Source of the DNA: Wansuia hejianensis
GTDB lineage: Bacteria > Bacillota > Clostridia > Lachnospirales > Lachnospiraceae
Direction: 5' to 3'
Assembly: GCF_014337215.1 (NCBI RefSeq)
Contig: NZ_CP060635.1
Location: 3,853,501-3,917,500, forward strand
DNA: 64,000 bases
Part shown: positions 43,693 through 50,772 of the stretch, piece after piece
Numbering within the stretch: position 1 is the first letter of the stretch
Layout of the letters: each line of letters starts with the position of its first letter
Notes under the pieces: model-generated
Told to the model about the DNA's origin: nothing
The model's database searches: none
Seen by the model: the letters and a program-made list of their open reading frames with translations, nothing else
Translations under genes and position numbers: made by a program

Positions 43693-44025
43693 TTAAAATA
43701 CAACTACTAAAAGCATCTTGAACGCTTCCTGCCCATATACCGCATGGGGATGGCCTGCTGGCATGACAATAGATTCTCCTTCGTGCAGCAGATATTCAAC
43801 GCCATCAATCGTGATTTTTCCGATACCATCCAAGCAGGTGACGAAGGCGTCTCCACCCGATTCATGGGTGCTGATCTCTTCGTCCTTTGCGAATGAGAAC
43901 AGGGTAATACTTACTGCCTGGTTTTGTGTCAAAGTTTTGCTGACAACCTGCCCCTCCTGATAAGAAATTTGTTCTCTCAGCGTCAGTACTTCTGATTGAG
44001 CAATGTTTTTCATTTTTTTACTCAT
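43693..44025 (-). CDS. cupin-domain protein
   Basis: Start ATG 44025 behind AAAGGAGAG (110 residues); an upstream extension of the frame overlaps the preceding gene. It has the small cupin barrel: ISTHESGGDAFVTCLDGIGK, VEYLLHEGESIVMPAGHPHA. His residues in HESGGD and PHA could bind a metal. These cupins frequently accompany hcp in clostridia, but their activity is unknown. It lies 13 bases after the Fe-S protein gene. Confidence 0.82.
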   Translation of the reverse strand: MSKKMKNIAQSEVLTLREQISYQEGQVVSKTLTQNQAVSITLFSFAKDEEISTHESGGDAFVTCLDGIGKITIDGVEYLLHEGESIVMPAGHPHAVYGQEAFKMLLVVVF

Positions 44026-44038
44026 AGTATCTCTCCTT

Positions 44039-44749
44039 TTATTCCAAAATTTTACCACCCAACGAAATCGTAACAATCTGCCAAGGAATGAATTTTCCGC
44101 TTGCCTGCAACGCTTTTTTGGCAGCTAATTCCAGTCCGCCGCAGCAGGGAACTTCCATGCGTACAACCGTCACACTTTGAATGTTGTTGTTTTGAATGAT
44201 CTGCGTCAGCTTTTCGCTGTAGTCTATGCTGTCAAGCTTTGGACAGCCGATAATCGTAATTTTCCCACGCATGAAATCCTCGTGCATTCTGGCATAGGCG
44301 TATGCACTGCAATCCGCTGCAATTAACAATTTTGCGCCGTCAAAATATGGTGCATTAGTCGGTACCAGTTTGATTTGGCATGGCCATTGTCCCAACTGTG
44401 ATTCTGTCTGTACCCGGGCAGAAGGAGTTGTTTCTTGTGAATGTTGAATACGCTGCATTCGACTGCCGGGGCAGCCTGTATGGGGAACAGCGGCATGATT
44501 GCTTTTCGCTTTTTTCCTCATATTTTCCTGCACAGCTTTTTCATCATAGGCGGCAGCTTCTCTCTCCACAAAGGAAATTGCACCTGTCGGGCAGGTTGGC
44601 AGACAATCTCCCAAACCATCACAATAATCATCTCGCAGAAGTGTTGCTTTGCCGTTTACCATGCCGATTGCACCCTCGTGACAAGCTTCGGCACACGCAC
44701 CACATCCGTTACATTTTTCTTCATCTATTTGGATAATTCTTCGAATCAT
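44039..44749 (-). CDS. 4Fe-4S binding protein of the hcp cassette
   Basis: The 236-residue protein has two [4Fe-4S] motifs in the first 60 residues: EEKCNGCGACAEACHEGAIG and YCDGLGDCLPTCPTGAISFV. A variable linker and a C-terminal domain with LLIAADCSAYAYARMHEDFM, IIGCPKLDSIDY and VPCCGGLELAAKKAL follow. It is the first gene of the minus-strand operon, directly divergent from the Crp/Fnr gene. It probably transfers electrons in the Hcp pathway; the exact reaction is unknown. Confidence 0.85.
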   Translation of the reverse strand: MIRRIIQIDEEKCNGCGACAEACHEGAIGMVNGKATLLRDDYCDGLGDCLPTCPTGAISFVEREAAAYDEKAVQENMRKKAKSNHAAVPHTGCPGSRMQRIQHSQETTPSARVQTESQLGQWPCQIKLVPTNAPYFDGAKLLIAADCSAYAYARMHEDFMRGKITIIGCPKLDSIDYSEKLTQIIQNNNIQSVTVVRMEVPCCGGLELAAKKALQASGKFIPWQIVTISLGGKILE

Positions 44750-44789
44750 TTTATACCATCCTTTCTCTTGTCTTTCTGGGCATAGTATA

Positions 44790-44825
44790 TTATAATTAAA
44801 AATAAAAATCTGTTGTTATAACAAC
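44790..44825. promoter_or_regulatory. divergent promoter region with 14-bp palindrome
   Basis: GTTGTTATAACAAC (44812-44825) is a perfect palindrome between the Fe-S gene (minus) and crp (plus), with TATAAT-like elements at about 44,790. It is a likely binding site of the Crp/Fnr regulator. It begins 16 bases before the crp start, suggesting autorepression, and is suitably placed upstream of the hcp operon promoter for activation. Confidence 0.65.
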
Positions 44826-44840
44826 GAAAGGGTAAAAAAT

Positions 44841-45488
44841 ATGAAATTATCCGATATGCAGCTATTCCGTGGGTTAGAAGAAGATGACATTTCCTCGCTT
44901 TTAAGCTGTTTGAATAGTGTAAAACGCAATTATAAAAAAGGAGAAGTAATTCTTTCAGAAGGGAGTATTATAGAGAATATCGGCATTGTACTGTCAGGCA
45001 TGGCAATGATATCTTGTAACGATATTTGGGGGAATACCAGCATTTTAGGAAGTGTTGCACCTGGTTCTGTATTTGCTGAGGTATATGCCTGTATTCCGGG
45101 ACAGCCGATGCTGGTTACAGTGTCTGCCGTGGAAGATACCTCTGTGTTGTTTATGAATGTGGGACGTGTTCTGACTACCTGCACAAACGCCTGCCCTTTT
45201 CATACAAACCTTGCACGAAATCTACTGACTGTCTGTGCTCATAAAAGTCTGCAACTTTCACAAAGGATTTTGCACACCAGTTCCAAATCCATACGAGGCC
45301 GATTGATGTCTTATTTTTCAGAATGCGCAAAACATGCCGGAAGCAATTCTTTTCTGATTCCATATAACCGCCAGCAATTAGCAGATTACTTGAATGTTGA
45401 CCGCAGTACTATGTGCAACGAGCTTTCTAAAATGCAGAAAGATGGCATGATTGAATACAAAAAAAATCGTATTTTGCTCAAAGACTGA
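44841..45488 (+). CDS. Crp/Fnr-family regulator
   Basis: The 215-residue protein has a cyclic-nucleotide-binding-like domain (YKKGEVILSEGSIIENIGIV, LGSVAPGSVFAEVYACIPGQ), a long dimer helix, and a C-terminal winged helix (YNRQQLADYLNVDRSTMCNE, LSKMQKDGMIEYKKNRILL). Cys residues in VLTTCTNACPFH might bind a cluster or respond to redox or NO; this is an inference. It is divergent from the hcp operon, which it most likely controls (HcpR-like role). RBS is weak (AAAGGG). Confidence 0.85.
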   Translation: MKLSDMQLFRGLEEDDISSLLSCLNSVKRNYKKGEVILSEGSIIENIGIVLSGMAMISCNDIWGNTSILGSVAPGSVFAEVYACIPGQPMLVTVSAVEDTSVLFMNVGRVLTTCTNACPFHTNLARNLLTVCAHKSLQLSQRILHTSSKSIRGRLMSYFSECAKHAGSNSFLIPYNRQQLADYLNVDRSTMCNELSKMQKDGMIEYKKNRILLKD

Positions 45489-45785
45489 GATTTAAGGAAT
45501 GGTATGAATTTGAATAGGGATTGATTTTTTAAGCAAAATCGCTTATGATCTGAAATAGAATATAGTGCTATTATCCACAGTTACAGAGCAAGTGTTATCA
45601 ACACCGATAACAAAATGATAACATTAGCCTGTATAGGCAGGATAATATGGATAAATCAAATAATCAAAAGAACTGTAAACACGACAGAGAATAATCTCTA
45701 AACAAAATTGATTAGTAATTGTCGAATGGGAATAAACTGAAATGCTAAGCGATTGTTTGCATATTTAGTGCCATTAATTTAAGAG
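45489..45785 (+). other. non-coding region with possible attachment site and DnaA-box-like sites
   Basis: The stretch GGAATGGTATGAATTTGAATAG (45496-45517) resembles the guaA 3' tail and is followed by TTTTTTAAGCAAAATCGCTTA, also seen after the first guaA. A perfect DnaA box TTATCCACA (45571-45579) and a near match TTATCAACA (45595-45603) follow. Direct repeats CCGATAAC/ATGATAAC (45604 and 45615) keep the same 11-bp period as the repeats after both guaA genes. I infer an element right end or an older decayed att site. No gene seen. Confidence 0.45.
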
Positions 45786-45830
45786 AAAAAAGATAGAAGT
45801 GTTATTCCTGATGCTTCTATCTTTTTTAGT
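45786..45830 (+). terminator. intrinsic terminator
   Basis: AAAAAGATAGAAG (45787-45799) pairs with CTTCTATCTTTTT (45814-45826), followed by T. Confidence 0.7.
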
Positions 45831-45967
45831 TGATATAATAAAAGTGAAGGATTTGCTTATCTCCTATAAAAAAGAGGTGGATATCTCAAGGAGCGCATGA
45901 GATTGAATCCTTTGTCATTTAAAAAGCATTTTTCGTATAGCGGTACTTTCGTTGTGTGGTGTATAAA

Positions 45968-45996
45968 TTTACATTTAGTGAGCATTGATATATAAT
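45968..45996 (+). promoter_or_regulatory. promoter of the cat relic
   Basis: TTTACA (45968-45973) and perfect TATAAT (45991-45996), 17 bases apart. Confidence 0.7.
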
Positions 45997-46045
45997 CGAG
46001 ACAGTTGGTGAACGCAAACAAAGGGGAATTTGAGGAGGGATTTAT

Positions 46046-46084
46046 ATGAAACTTTGTATTGATTCAGTTCCGTGCAAGGCTTGA
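46046..46084 (+). other. 12-codon leader peptide
   Basis: ATG 46046 stands behind TGAGGAGGG and encodes MKLCIDSVPCKA before a TGA stop. It sits between a strong promoter and stem-loops that partly cover the RBS of the cat relic, as in antibiotic-inducible cat genes controlled by translation attenuation. Confidence 0.55.
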
Positions 46085-46086
46085 CA

Positions 46087-46155
46087 GAATAGACTTATAT
46101 GGAGCTATATTCTATTCCCAAAAGCTTTACATTTTCTTTAATCTAAAATGTAAAG
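46087..46155 (+). promoter_or_regulatory. attenuator-like stem-loops before cat relic
   Basis: A first imperfect stem has arms GAATAGA (46087) and TCTATTC (46111). A second perfect 11-bp stem has CTTTACATTTT (46125-46135) and AAAATGTAAAG (46145-46155); its right arm overlaps the first bases of the RBS AAAGGAG. This would hold back translation until opened. Confidence 0.65.
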
Positions 46156-46165
46156 GAGAATTGAC

Positions 46166-46450
46166 ATGGAACCTAATTATACAATGATTGATATAAAAAA
46201 ATGGAGCAGAGGAAAACTGTTTAAAAGTTACATTGATAACCTGCGGATAGTTATGAGTCTGACGGTTGATATTGATGTAACGAAGCTGATTGAATTTTCA
46301 AAAAGCAATAATTTTAAATTTTATCCTTCAATGATTTGGATTGTGTCAAAAATCGTCAATGCACATGATGAATTTAAGTATAGCTGGGACAGTAACGGAA
46401 ATCAAATAAAGTGGGAGTACGTTTTCCCATCCTATACATTGTGGAACAAC
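46166..46450 (+). pseudogene. chloramphenicol acetyltransferase (cat), 3' truncated
   Basis: The first 95 residues match the N-terminal third of type A chloramphenicol acetyltransferases: DIKKWSRGKLFKSYID, MSLTVDIDVTKLIEFSK, FKFYPSMIWIVSKIVNAHDE, and FPSYTLW. The normal protein has about 215 residues with the catalytic HHxxxDG near the C-terminus; here coding sense is lost at about 46,445, where a 71-bp repeat is inserted. The frame continues to 46,582 as nonsense. Promoter, leader and RBS remain, but the enzyme must be inactive. Confidence 0.8.
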
Positions 46451-46516
46451 GTGAGCTGCTCCCCGCCCCGTCAGGGGCACGCGTTACGGTGTGCCCTGTG
46501 GGTATACATTGTGAAA
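46435..46516 (+). repeat. single copy of the 71-bp repeat inside cat
   Basis: The unit (from TATACATTGTGGAA through GTGAGCTGCTCCCCGCCCCG and TCAGGGGCACGCGTTACGGT to GTGCCCTGTGGGTATACATTG) is nearly the same as three tandem copies at 60.3 kb. The TATACATTGTG at both ends gives a short direct duplication. It contains two hairpins (GCCCC-gtca-GGGGC and GTGTGCCC-tgt-GGGTATAC). Confidence 0.8.
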
Positions 46517-46578
46517 CAGCGGTACCTCAGAATTCTAGCCATATTACATCAATCTCAGCTTAACAAGGGGAGGCCTGT

Positions 46579-47481
46579 ATGAAAATACCTGAAGAAGGAA
46601 TCGAAATAATGATGTTTGCTCCTTGCGGAATGAATTGTAAAGTATGTTATAGACATTGTAATCACAAAAGGCCCTGCGGCGGCTGTCTGAATAGTGTTAC
46701 CGGAAAGCCAGCACACTGCCGCAATTGCAAAATAAAGGATTGTCTAAAAACTAAAGGAGTGTCTTACTGCTTTGAATGCGTAGATTTCCCATGTAAGCAG
46801 ATTAAAAATCTTGAAAAAAGTTATAACACTCGTTATCAGGCAAGCCTTATAGAAAACAGCAGATTTGTTCAGGAGCATGGCTTAGTGAAATTTATGGATT
46901 GGCAAACAGAGAAATATACCTGTCCAAAATGCGGCGGCATTATTTCAATTCATGACAGTAGATGCAGCGAATGCCAGGAAATGATGAATGAATCGGAGGG
47001 ATCTGTGAATTACATAATCAGAGAAATAAAAAAGAGTGAGTATCCGTTGCTGAATGATTTTTTGTACGAAACTATTTTTCAGAAGGACGGAAACAATCTG
47101 GTATCGAAGGATATGATCAAACATCCTGCTCTGCAACAATATATTAGAGAGTTCGGAACACAAAAGGATGATTTTTGCCTGTGCGCGGAAGTTAAAGGAA
47201 CTGTGATTGGAGCTGTGTGGACAAGGTGTATTGAGGGATTTGGAACTGTGGATAAGTCAGCACCGGAACTGGCAATTTCCATTTATCAGGATTACAGAGG
47301 GCAAGGAATTGGCACAGATTTAATGAAACACATGCTGAAACTGCTAAAGAATAAAGGTTATCAAAAAACCTCTCTTTCTGTTCAAAAAGAGAACTACGCA
47401 GTGAGGATGTATTTAAATCTGGGGTATGAAGTTGTTGATGAGAAGGAAGAAGAATATATTTTACAATACTTATTTGCTTAA
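46579..47481 (+). CDS. DUF3795 zinc-like domain fused to GNAT acetyltransferase
   Basis: The 300-residue protein has an N-terminal DUF3795 domain (about 10-105) with many Cys: MMFAPCGMNCKVCYRHCNHK, RPCGGCLN, HCRNCKIKDC, YCFECVDFPC. A Cys4 ribbon (TCPKCGGIIS...CSECQ) follows, and then a GNAT acetyltransferase domain (about 140-300) with the acetyl-CoA loop DYRGQGIGTDLMKHMLK and NYAVRMYLNLGYE. Such GNAT domains usually stand alone; the fusion is uncommon. ATG 46579 follows GGGGAGG. Substrate unknown. Confidence 0.8.
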   Translation: MKIPEEGIEIMMFAPCGMNCKVCYRHCNHKRPCGGCLNSVTGKPAHCRNCKIKDCLKTKGVSYCFECVDFPCKQIKNLEKSYNTRYQASLIENSRFVQEHGLVKFMDWQTEKYTCPKCGGIISIHDSRCSECQEMMNESEGSVNYIIREIKKSEYPLLNDFLYETIFQKDGNNLVSKDMIKHPALQQYIREFGTQKDDFCLCAEVKGTVIGAVWTRCIEGFGTVDKSAPELAISIYQDYRGQGIGTDLMKHMLKLLKNKGYQKTSLSVQKENYAVRMYLNLGYEVVDEKEEEYILQYLFA

Positions 47482-47569
47482 TAATTGGTATTGAAAACTG
47501 GCAGTATGGACGTAACGGTAATATAGTGGGAGAACCACAGGCAAATAACTGATAGGAGGATAGAACACG

Positions 47570-48052
47570 ATGATAAAGCCCAGCGCCACAAAGCGGATTT
47601 CCAAAATAGATACATATTTAAATGTAGCCGAGGTTTTTGCATACAGAAGCACCTGCATCAAAAGAAAGTATGGTGCGGTAATTGTGAAGGATGATGTGGT
47701 GATATCGACCGGATACAATGGATCTCCTCGTGGGTTTGACAACTGCTGTGACCTGGGCAGATGCCCCCGGATAGAATTGGGCATGCACCAGGGGGAGGGT
47801 TATGGAATCTGCCGGGCGGTCCATGCGGAGCAAAATGCTTTGCTAAACTGTTCCAGAGAACAGACAATAGGGGCTGACTTATACCTGACAGGGGTAAATC
47901 CAGGTGATAATACTATTCACAGGGCAAATCCCTGCCCTGTATGTTCCAGATTGATCATACAGGCCGGGATACGGAATGTCGTCATGCGGGTTGGGGAAAG
48001 GGAAGAAGAATTTGTGATCATCTCTGCAGAAAAACTGGTATGGCATCAATAG
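47570..48052 (+). CDS. deoxycytidylate (dCMP) deaminase
   Basis: The 160-residue enzyme converts dCMP to dUMP for thymidylate synthesis. Zinc-binding motifs HAEQNAL (nucleophile-activating Glu) and PCPVC are complete, and KYGAVIVKDDVVISTGYNGS plus the insertion with CCDLGRCPR are typical of the bacterial ComEB group. The gene follows a good RBS (ATAGGAGG). It has no operon partners; the symporter gene is convergent. Confidence 0.88.
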   Translation: MIKPSATKRISKIDTYLNVAEVFAYRSTCIKRKYGAVIVKDDVVISTGYNGSPRGFDNCCDLGRCPRIELGMHQGEGYGICRAVHAEQNALLNCSREQTIGADLYLTGVNPGDNTIHRANPCPVCSRLIIQAGIRNVVMRVGEREEEFVIISAEKLVWHQ

Positions 48053-48106
48053 ATAAATGGACGGCAGCCGTACAACCGGCTGGCTTGCCCCAATGCCGCA
48101 TGGGTT

Positions 48107-49504
48107 TCAGGAAGACTTTTTGGCAGTGCTCTTTACAATTGTGACGACGATTCCGGACAGAGCGAACAGAGCAAGCGCATTCGGAATGACCATCAGGTTG
48201 TTAAACATATCAGATAATTCCCATACCAGATCGTTGGATGCAAGTGTTCCAAGAAAAATAAACAGCAGGGCAATAACGGTATAAACTTTGGTTGCTTTTT
48301 CGCCGAACAGATAAGCGACGTTAATTTTCCCAAACAGATTCCAACTGAGAATTGTGGAAAATGCAAAGAAAAACAAAGCAATTGCCACAAATATGGCACC
48401 TGCCTGGGCGCCGAATACAGTTCCGAAGGCAGTCTGAGTCAGGTTGGTTTTGTTAACAATTTCTGTGGCGGCTCCTGTATAACCGCCGGCTAAGATACCA
48501 TCGCTGGTATAGAGCGTGGATATGACAACCAATGCGTTCAGAGTGAGGACCACAAAGGTGTCGATAAAAACGCCTACCATGGCTACACATCCCTGTTCAT
48601 GGGGATTTTTTACATTAGCGAGCGCGTGTGCGTGAGGGGTGGAACCCATTCCGGCTTCATTGGAGAAGAGCCCTCGCTTTGCCCCCTGGGTTAATGCAGT
48701 TTTGATTGCGACGCCGAATGCACCGCCGATAATTGCCTGTGGCTGAAATGCATATGTAAAAATCATGGCGAAGGTTGCAGGTATGTATTGAATCCGGGCA
48801 ATCAATACGATCAGTCCGCCCAACAGGAATAAAAACGCCATGACAGGAACAATTTTTTCCGTAACTGAAGCCAGACGCTGAATGCCCCCGAGAAAAATAA
48901 ACCCGCAGATAATAACCAGGAGAATGCCCACCAACCAGGCAGGTATTCCAAAGGCAGTTTCGCAGGTAGAGCCGATGGAATTGGATTGCACCATGCACCC
49001 AAAGAAGCCAAGTGCCAGCGTGATGGCTATGGCAAAAAATCCTGCGAGAACCTTGCCGAAGGTACCTTTAAATGCAGTAATTATATAATAGACGGGGCCA
49101 CCCTTAATATTTCCGTCTTTATCAACTTTTCGGGTTTTCTGAGCCAGCGTTGCCTCTGCATAGATGGTGGCCATGCCAAAAAAGGCGATCACCCACATCC
49201 AGAAAATAGCACCCGGGCCGCCCGTCAGAATAGCGCCCGAGGCTCCTACTATATTGCCGGTTCCAACCTGTGCGGCAATGGCCGTGGCCAGAGCCTGGAA
49301 GGAACTCATTCCTTTGGCCTGTTTTTTGCCGCGCAGAGTGAAATTTCCGAAAACGCGGCGCATCCCTTCACCGAAATAACGCAATTGAACGAACCTTGTC
49401 CTTAACGAATACAGCAATCCAACGGCGATCAGCATAAAGAACAGGATATAATCGGACAGGTAACTGTTGATAGTCTGGACAATTGATAATAATGTATCAG
49501 CCAT
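48107..49504 (-). CDS. agcS: alanine/glycine:cation symporter
   Basis: The 465-residue membrane protein of the AGCS family imports alanine or glycine with Na+ or H+. It has about 11 helices, the family blocks GTGNIVGASGAILTGGPGAI, FSNEAGMGSTPHAHA and TFVVLTLNALVVISTL, and the usual length. ATG 49504 is preceded by AAGGAG. It is controlled by the glycine riboswitch and terminator immediately upstream, which fixes glycine as the likely substrate or signal. Confidence 0.92.
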   Translation of the reverse strand: MADTLLSIVQTINSYLSDYILFFMLIAVGLLYSLRTRFVQLRYFGEGMRRVFGNFTLRGKKQAKGMSSFQALATAIAAQVGTGNIVGASGAILTGGPGAIFWMWVIAFFGMATIYAEATLAQKTRKVDKDGNIKGGPVYYIITAFKGTFGKVLAGFFAIAITLALGFFGCMVQSNSIGSTCETAFGIPAWLVGILLVIICGFIFLGGIQRLASVTEKIVPVMAFLFLLGGLIVLIARIQYIPATFAMIFTYAFQPQAIIGGAFGVAIKTALTQGAKRGLFSNEAGMGSTPHAHALANVKNPHEQGCVAMVGVFIDTFVVLTLNALVVISTLYTSDGILAGGYTGAATEIVNKTNLTQTAFGTVFGAQAGAIFVAIALFFFAFSTILSWNLFGKINVAYLFGEKATKVYTVIALLFIFLGTLASNDLVWELSDMFNNLMVIPNALALFALSGIVVTIVKSTAKKSS

Positions 49505-49523
49505 ATTTTCTCTCCTTGCAAAT

Positions 49524-49556
49524 AAAAAATAGAGCAGCTAGTTCAATAGCTGCTCT
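49524..49556 (-). terminator. riboswitch-controlled terminator of agcS
   Basis: On the minus strand AGAGCAGCTA (49556-49547) pairs with TAGCTGCTCT (49540-49531), followed by T-rich sequence, directly before the agcS RBS. This is the expression platform. Confidence 0.8.
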
Positions 49557-49604
49557 GAAAAAACATATAAACTGAGAAAAGACAATACTAAAGATCCTAT
49601 TTAG

Positions 49605-49745
49605 ATAGGAAATATCAGCTCTGTCTCTTTTACCTGAGAGATTCAGCCCTTTAGGACCTTACACCTTCGGTACTCATTTATGAGTTTTTCCAGAGGATTC
49701 TCCACCTCCAGTTTCTTGCAAATGCAAGATTCAAGAGGGTTCGTC
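49605..49745 (-). promoter_or_regulatory. glycine riboswitch aptamer
   Basis: The minus strand shows glycine aptamer features: a P1 region near ACCCTCTTGAATC, CTCTGGA...ACCGAAGG, and AATCTCTCAGGTAAAAGAGACAGAG, the well-known 3' signature. One well-formed aptamer is visible; a second copy is not convincing. It precedes a terminator and agcS, so glycine most likely controls uptake. Confidence 0.85.
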
Positions 49746-49757
49746 GAATTCTGAAAT

Positions 49758-49786
49758 AGCATAGCACAGAGAGGGAAATTTGTCAA
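49758..49786 (-). promoter_or_regulatory. promoter of the riboswitch-agcS unit
   Basis: Minus-strand TTGACA (49786-49781) and TATGCT (49763-49758) are 17 bases apart, just upstream of the aptamer. Confidence 0.75.
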
Positions 49787-49906
49787 TTAGAGGCGGAACA
49801 GAGGAATGGGCAACCTAATCCTTTCTTCCTGTTCTTGTCATTTTATGCTATACTATGTAATGACAAGACTGATTATCATTGGTAACAACAGAAGGTAAAA
49901 AAATTT

Positions 49907-50551
49907 GTGAGATTGCAGATGGATGCAGGTGCATATAGAATTCCTGATTCTTCTGAGGCTGTCTGCTCCAGCTGTGTTAAACTATTGGAACAGGAAATTG
50001 ATCCGAAAATACAGGCGACTGACTCAGATGAAGAGCTTGTTTACATAAAGAGCCAGCTAATCGAGCAGTATGGCCGGCTGAACGGACCATCCTGCCAGGC
50101 ATATCTGGAACGCTATATTGCCAGTCAGGAGCCGGTCATTAAAAAGATACGTAAAAAAAGAGAAGAGGAAAATGAAAAAAAGTCATTAGAAGAACGTAAT
50201 AGTCAGATAACAGAGGAAGATATAAATAATTATATGTCCACTTCTGGTTTTAATTTTGAGGGGTATGTGATTAAAAAATATTGCCGTATTGTAAATGGGT
50301 ATGTAGTTTTAGAAACGGGTTTTCTGAGTGAATTTGCTGCATCATTTAATGATATGTTTGGAGAGGAATCGAATGCTTTTGCAAATAAGATGCAAATAGC
50401 GCAGGAAGCTGCAATGAAAAAGATGATCAGGCAATCTATTTTAAGCGGCGGTAATGCGGTAATCGGTGTTAATTTCAGTTATGTGAAGTTTTCCAGTAAT
50501 ATGATCGGTGTTGCCGCTAATGGAACCAGCGTAATGATTGAACAGGTTTAG
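49907..50551 (+). CDS. YbjQ-like (DUF74) heavy-metal-binding-domain protein
   Basis: The 214-residue soluble protein starts at GTG 49907 (weak RBS AAGGT). The C-terminal 80 residues resemble YbjQ/DUF74 domains (SEFAASFNDMFGEESNAFAN, MIRQSILSGGNAVIGVNFSY), a pentameric fold once proposed to bind metals. The N-terminal part has CSSC and a charged helix (KKIRKKREEENEKKSLEERN). Function unknown. It is a single gene followed by a terminator. Confidence 0.65.
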   Translation: MRLQMDAGAYRIPDSSEAVCSSCVKLLEQEIDPKIQATDSDEELVYIKSQLIEQYGRLNGPSCQAYLERYIASQEPVIKKIRKKREEENEKKSLEERNSQITEEDINNYMSTSGFNFEGYVIKKYCRIVNGYVVLETGFLSEFAASFNDMFGEESNAFANKMQIAQEAAMKKMIRQSILSGGNAVIGVNFSYVKFSSNMIGVAANGTSVMIEQV

Positions 50552-50568
50552 TCCCCATCTGAAATGGT

Positions 50569-50600
50569 TGTTTACATCGCGAAGAGGTAAACAGCTATTT
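50569..50600 (+). terminator. intrinsic terminator
   Basis: TGTTTAC (50569-50575) pairs with GTAAACA (50587-50593), followed by GCTATTTTTCT. Confidence 0.6.
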
Positions 50601-50772
50601 TTCTATTATGGGCAAACCATCTGCCAGGCGCATAGGCTATTTTAAAATTGGCAATGTTGATGAATATGTAGTAGAATAAAATCAACAGGATTAATATGAA
50701 AATTGTACATCTAAAAATAGCCAATACAAAAAATAGAAAAGAATTCATCAATTAATAACGGGAGGTAAACGA

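Noticed and set aside
43427..43696. Plus-strand frames over the ferredoxin
   Set aside because: They are complements of the frameshifted ferredoxin, which has the correct start, RBS and Cys motifs on the minus strand.
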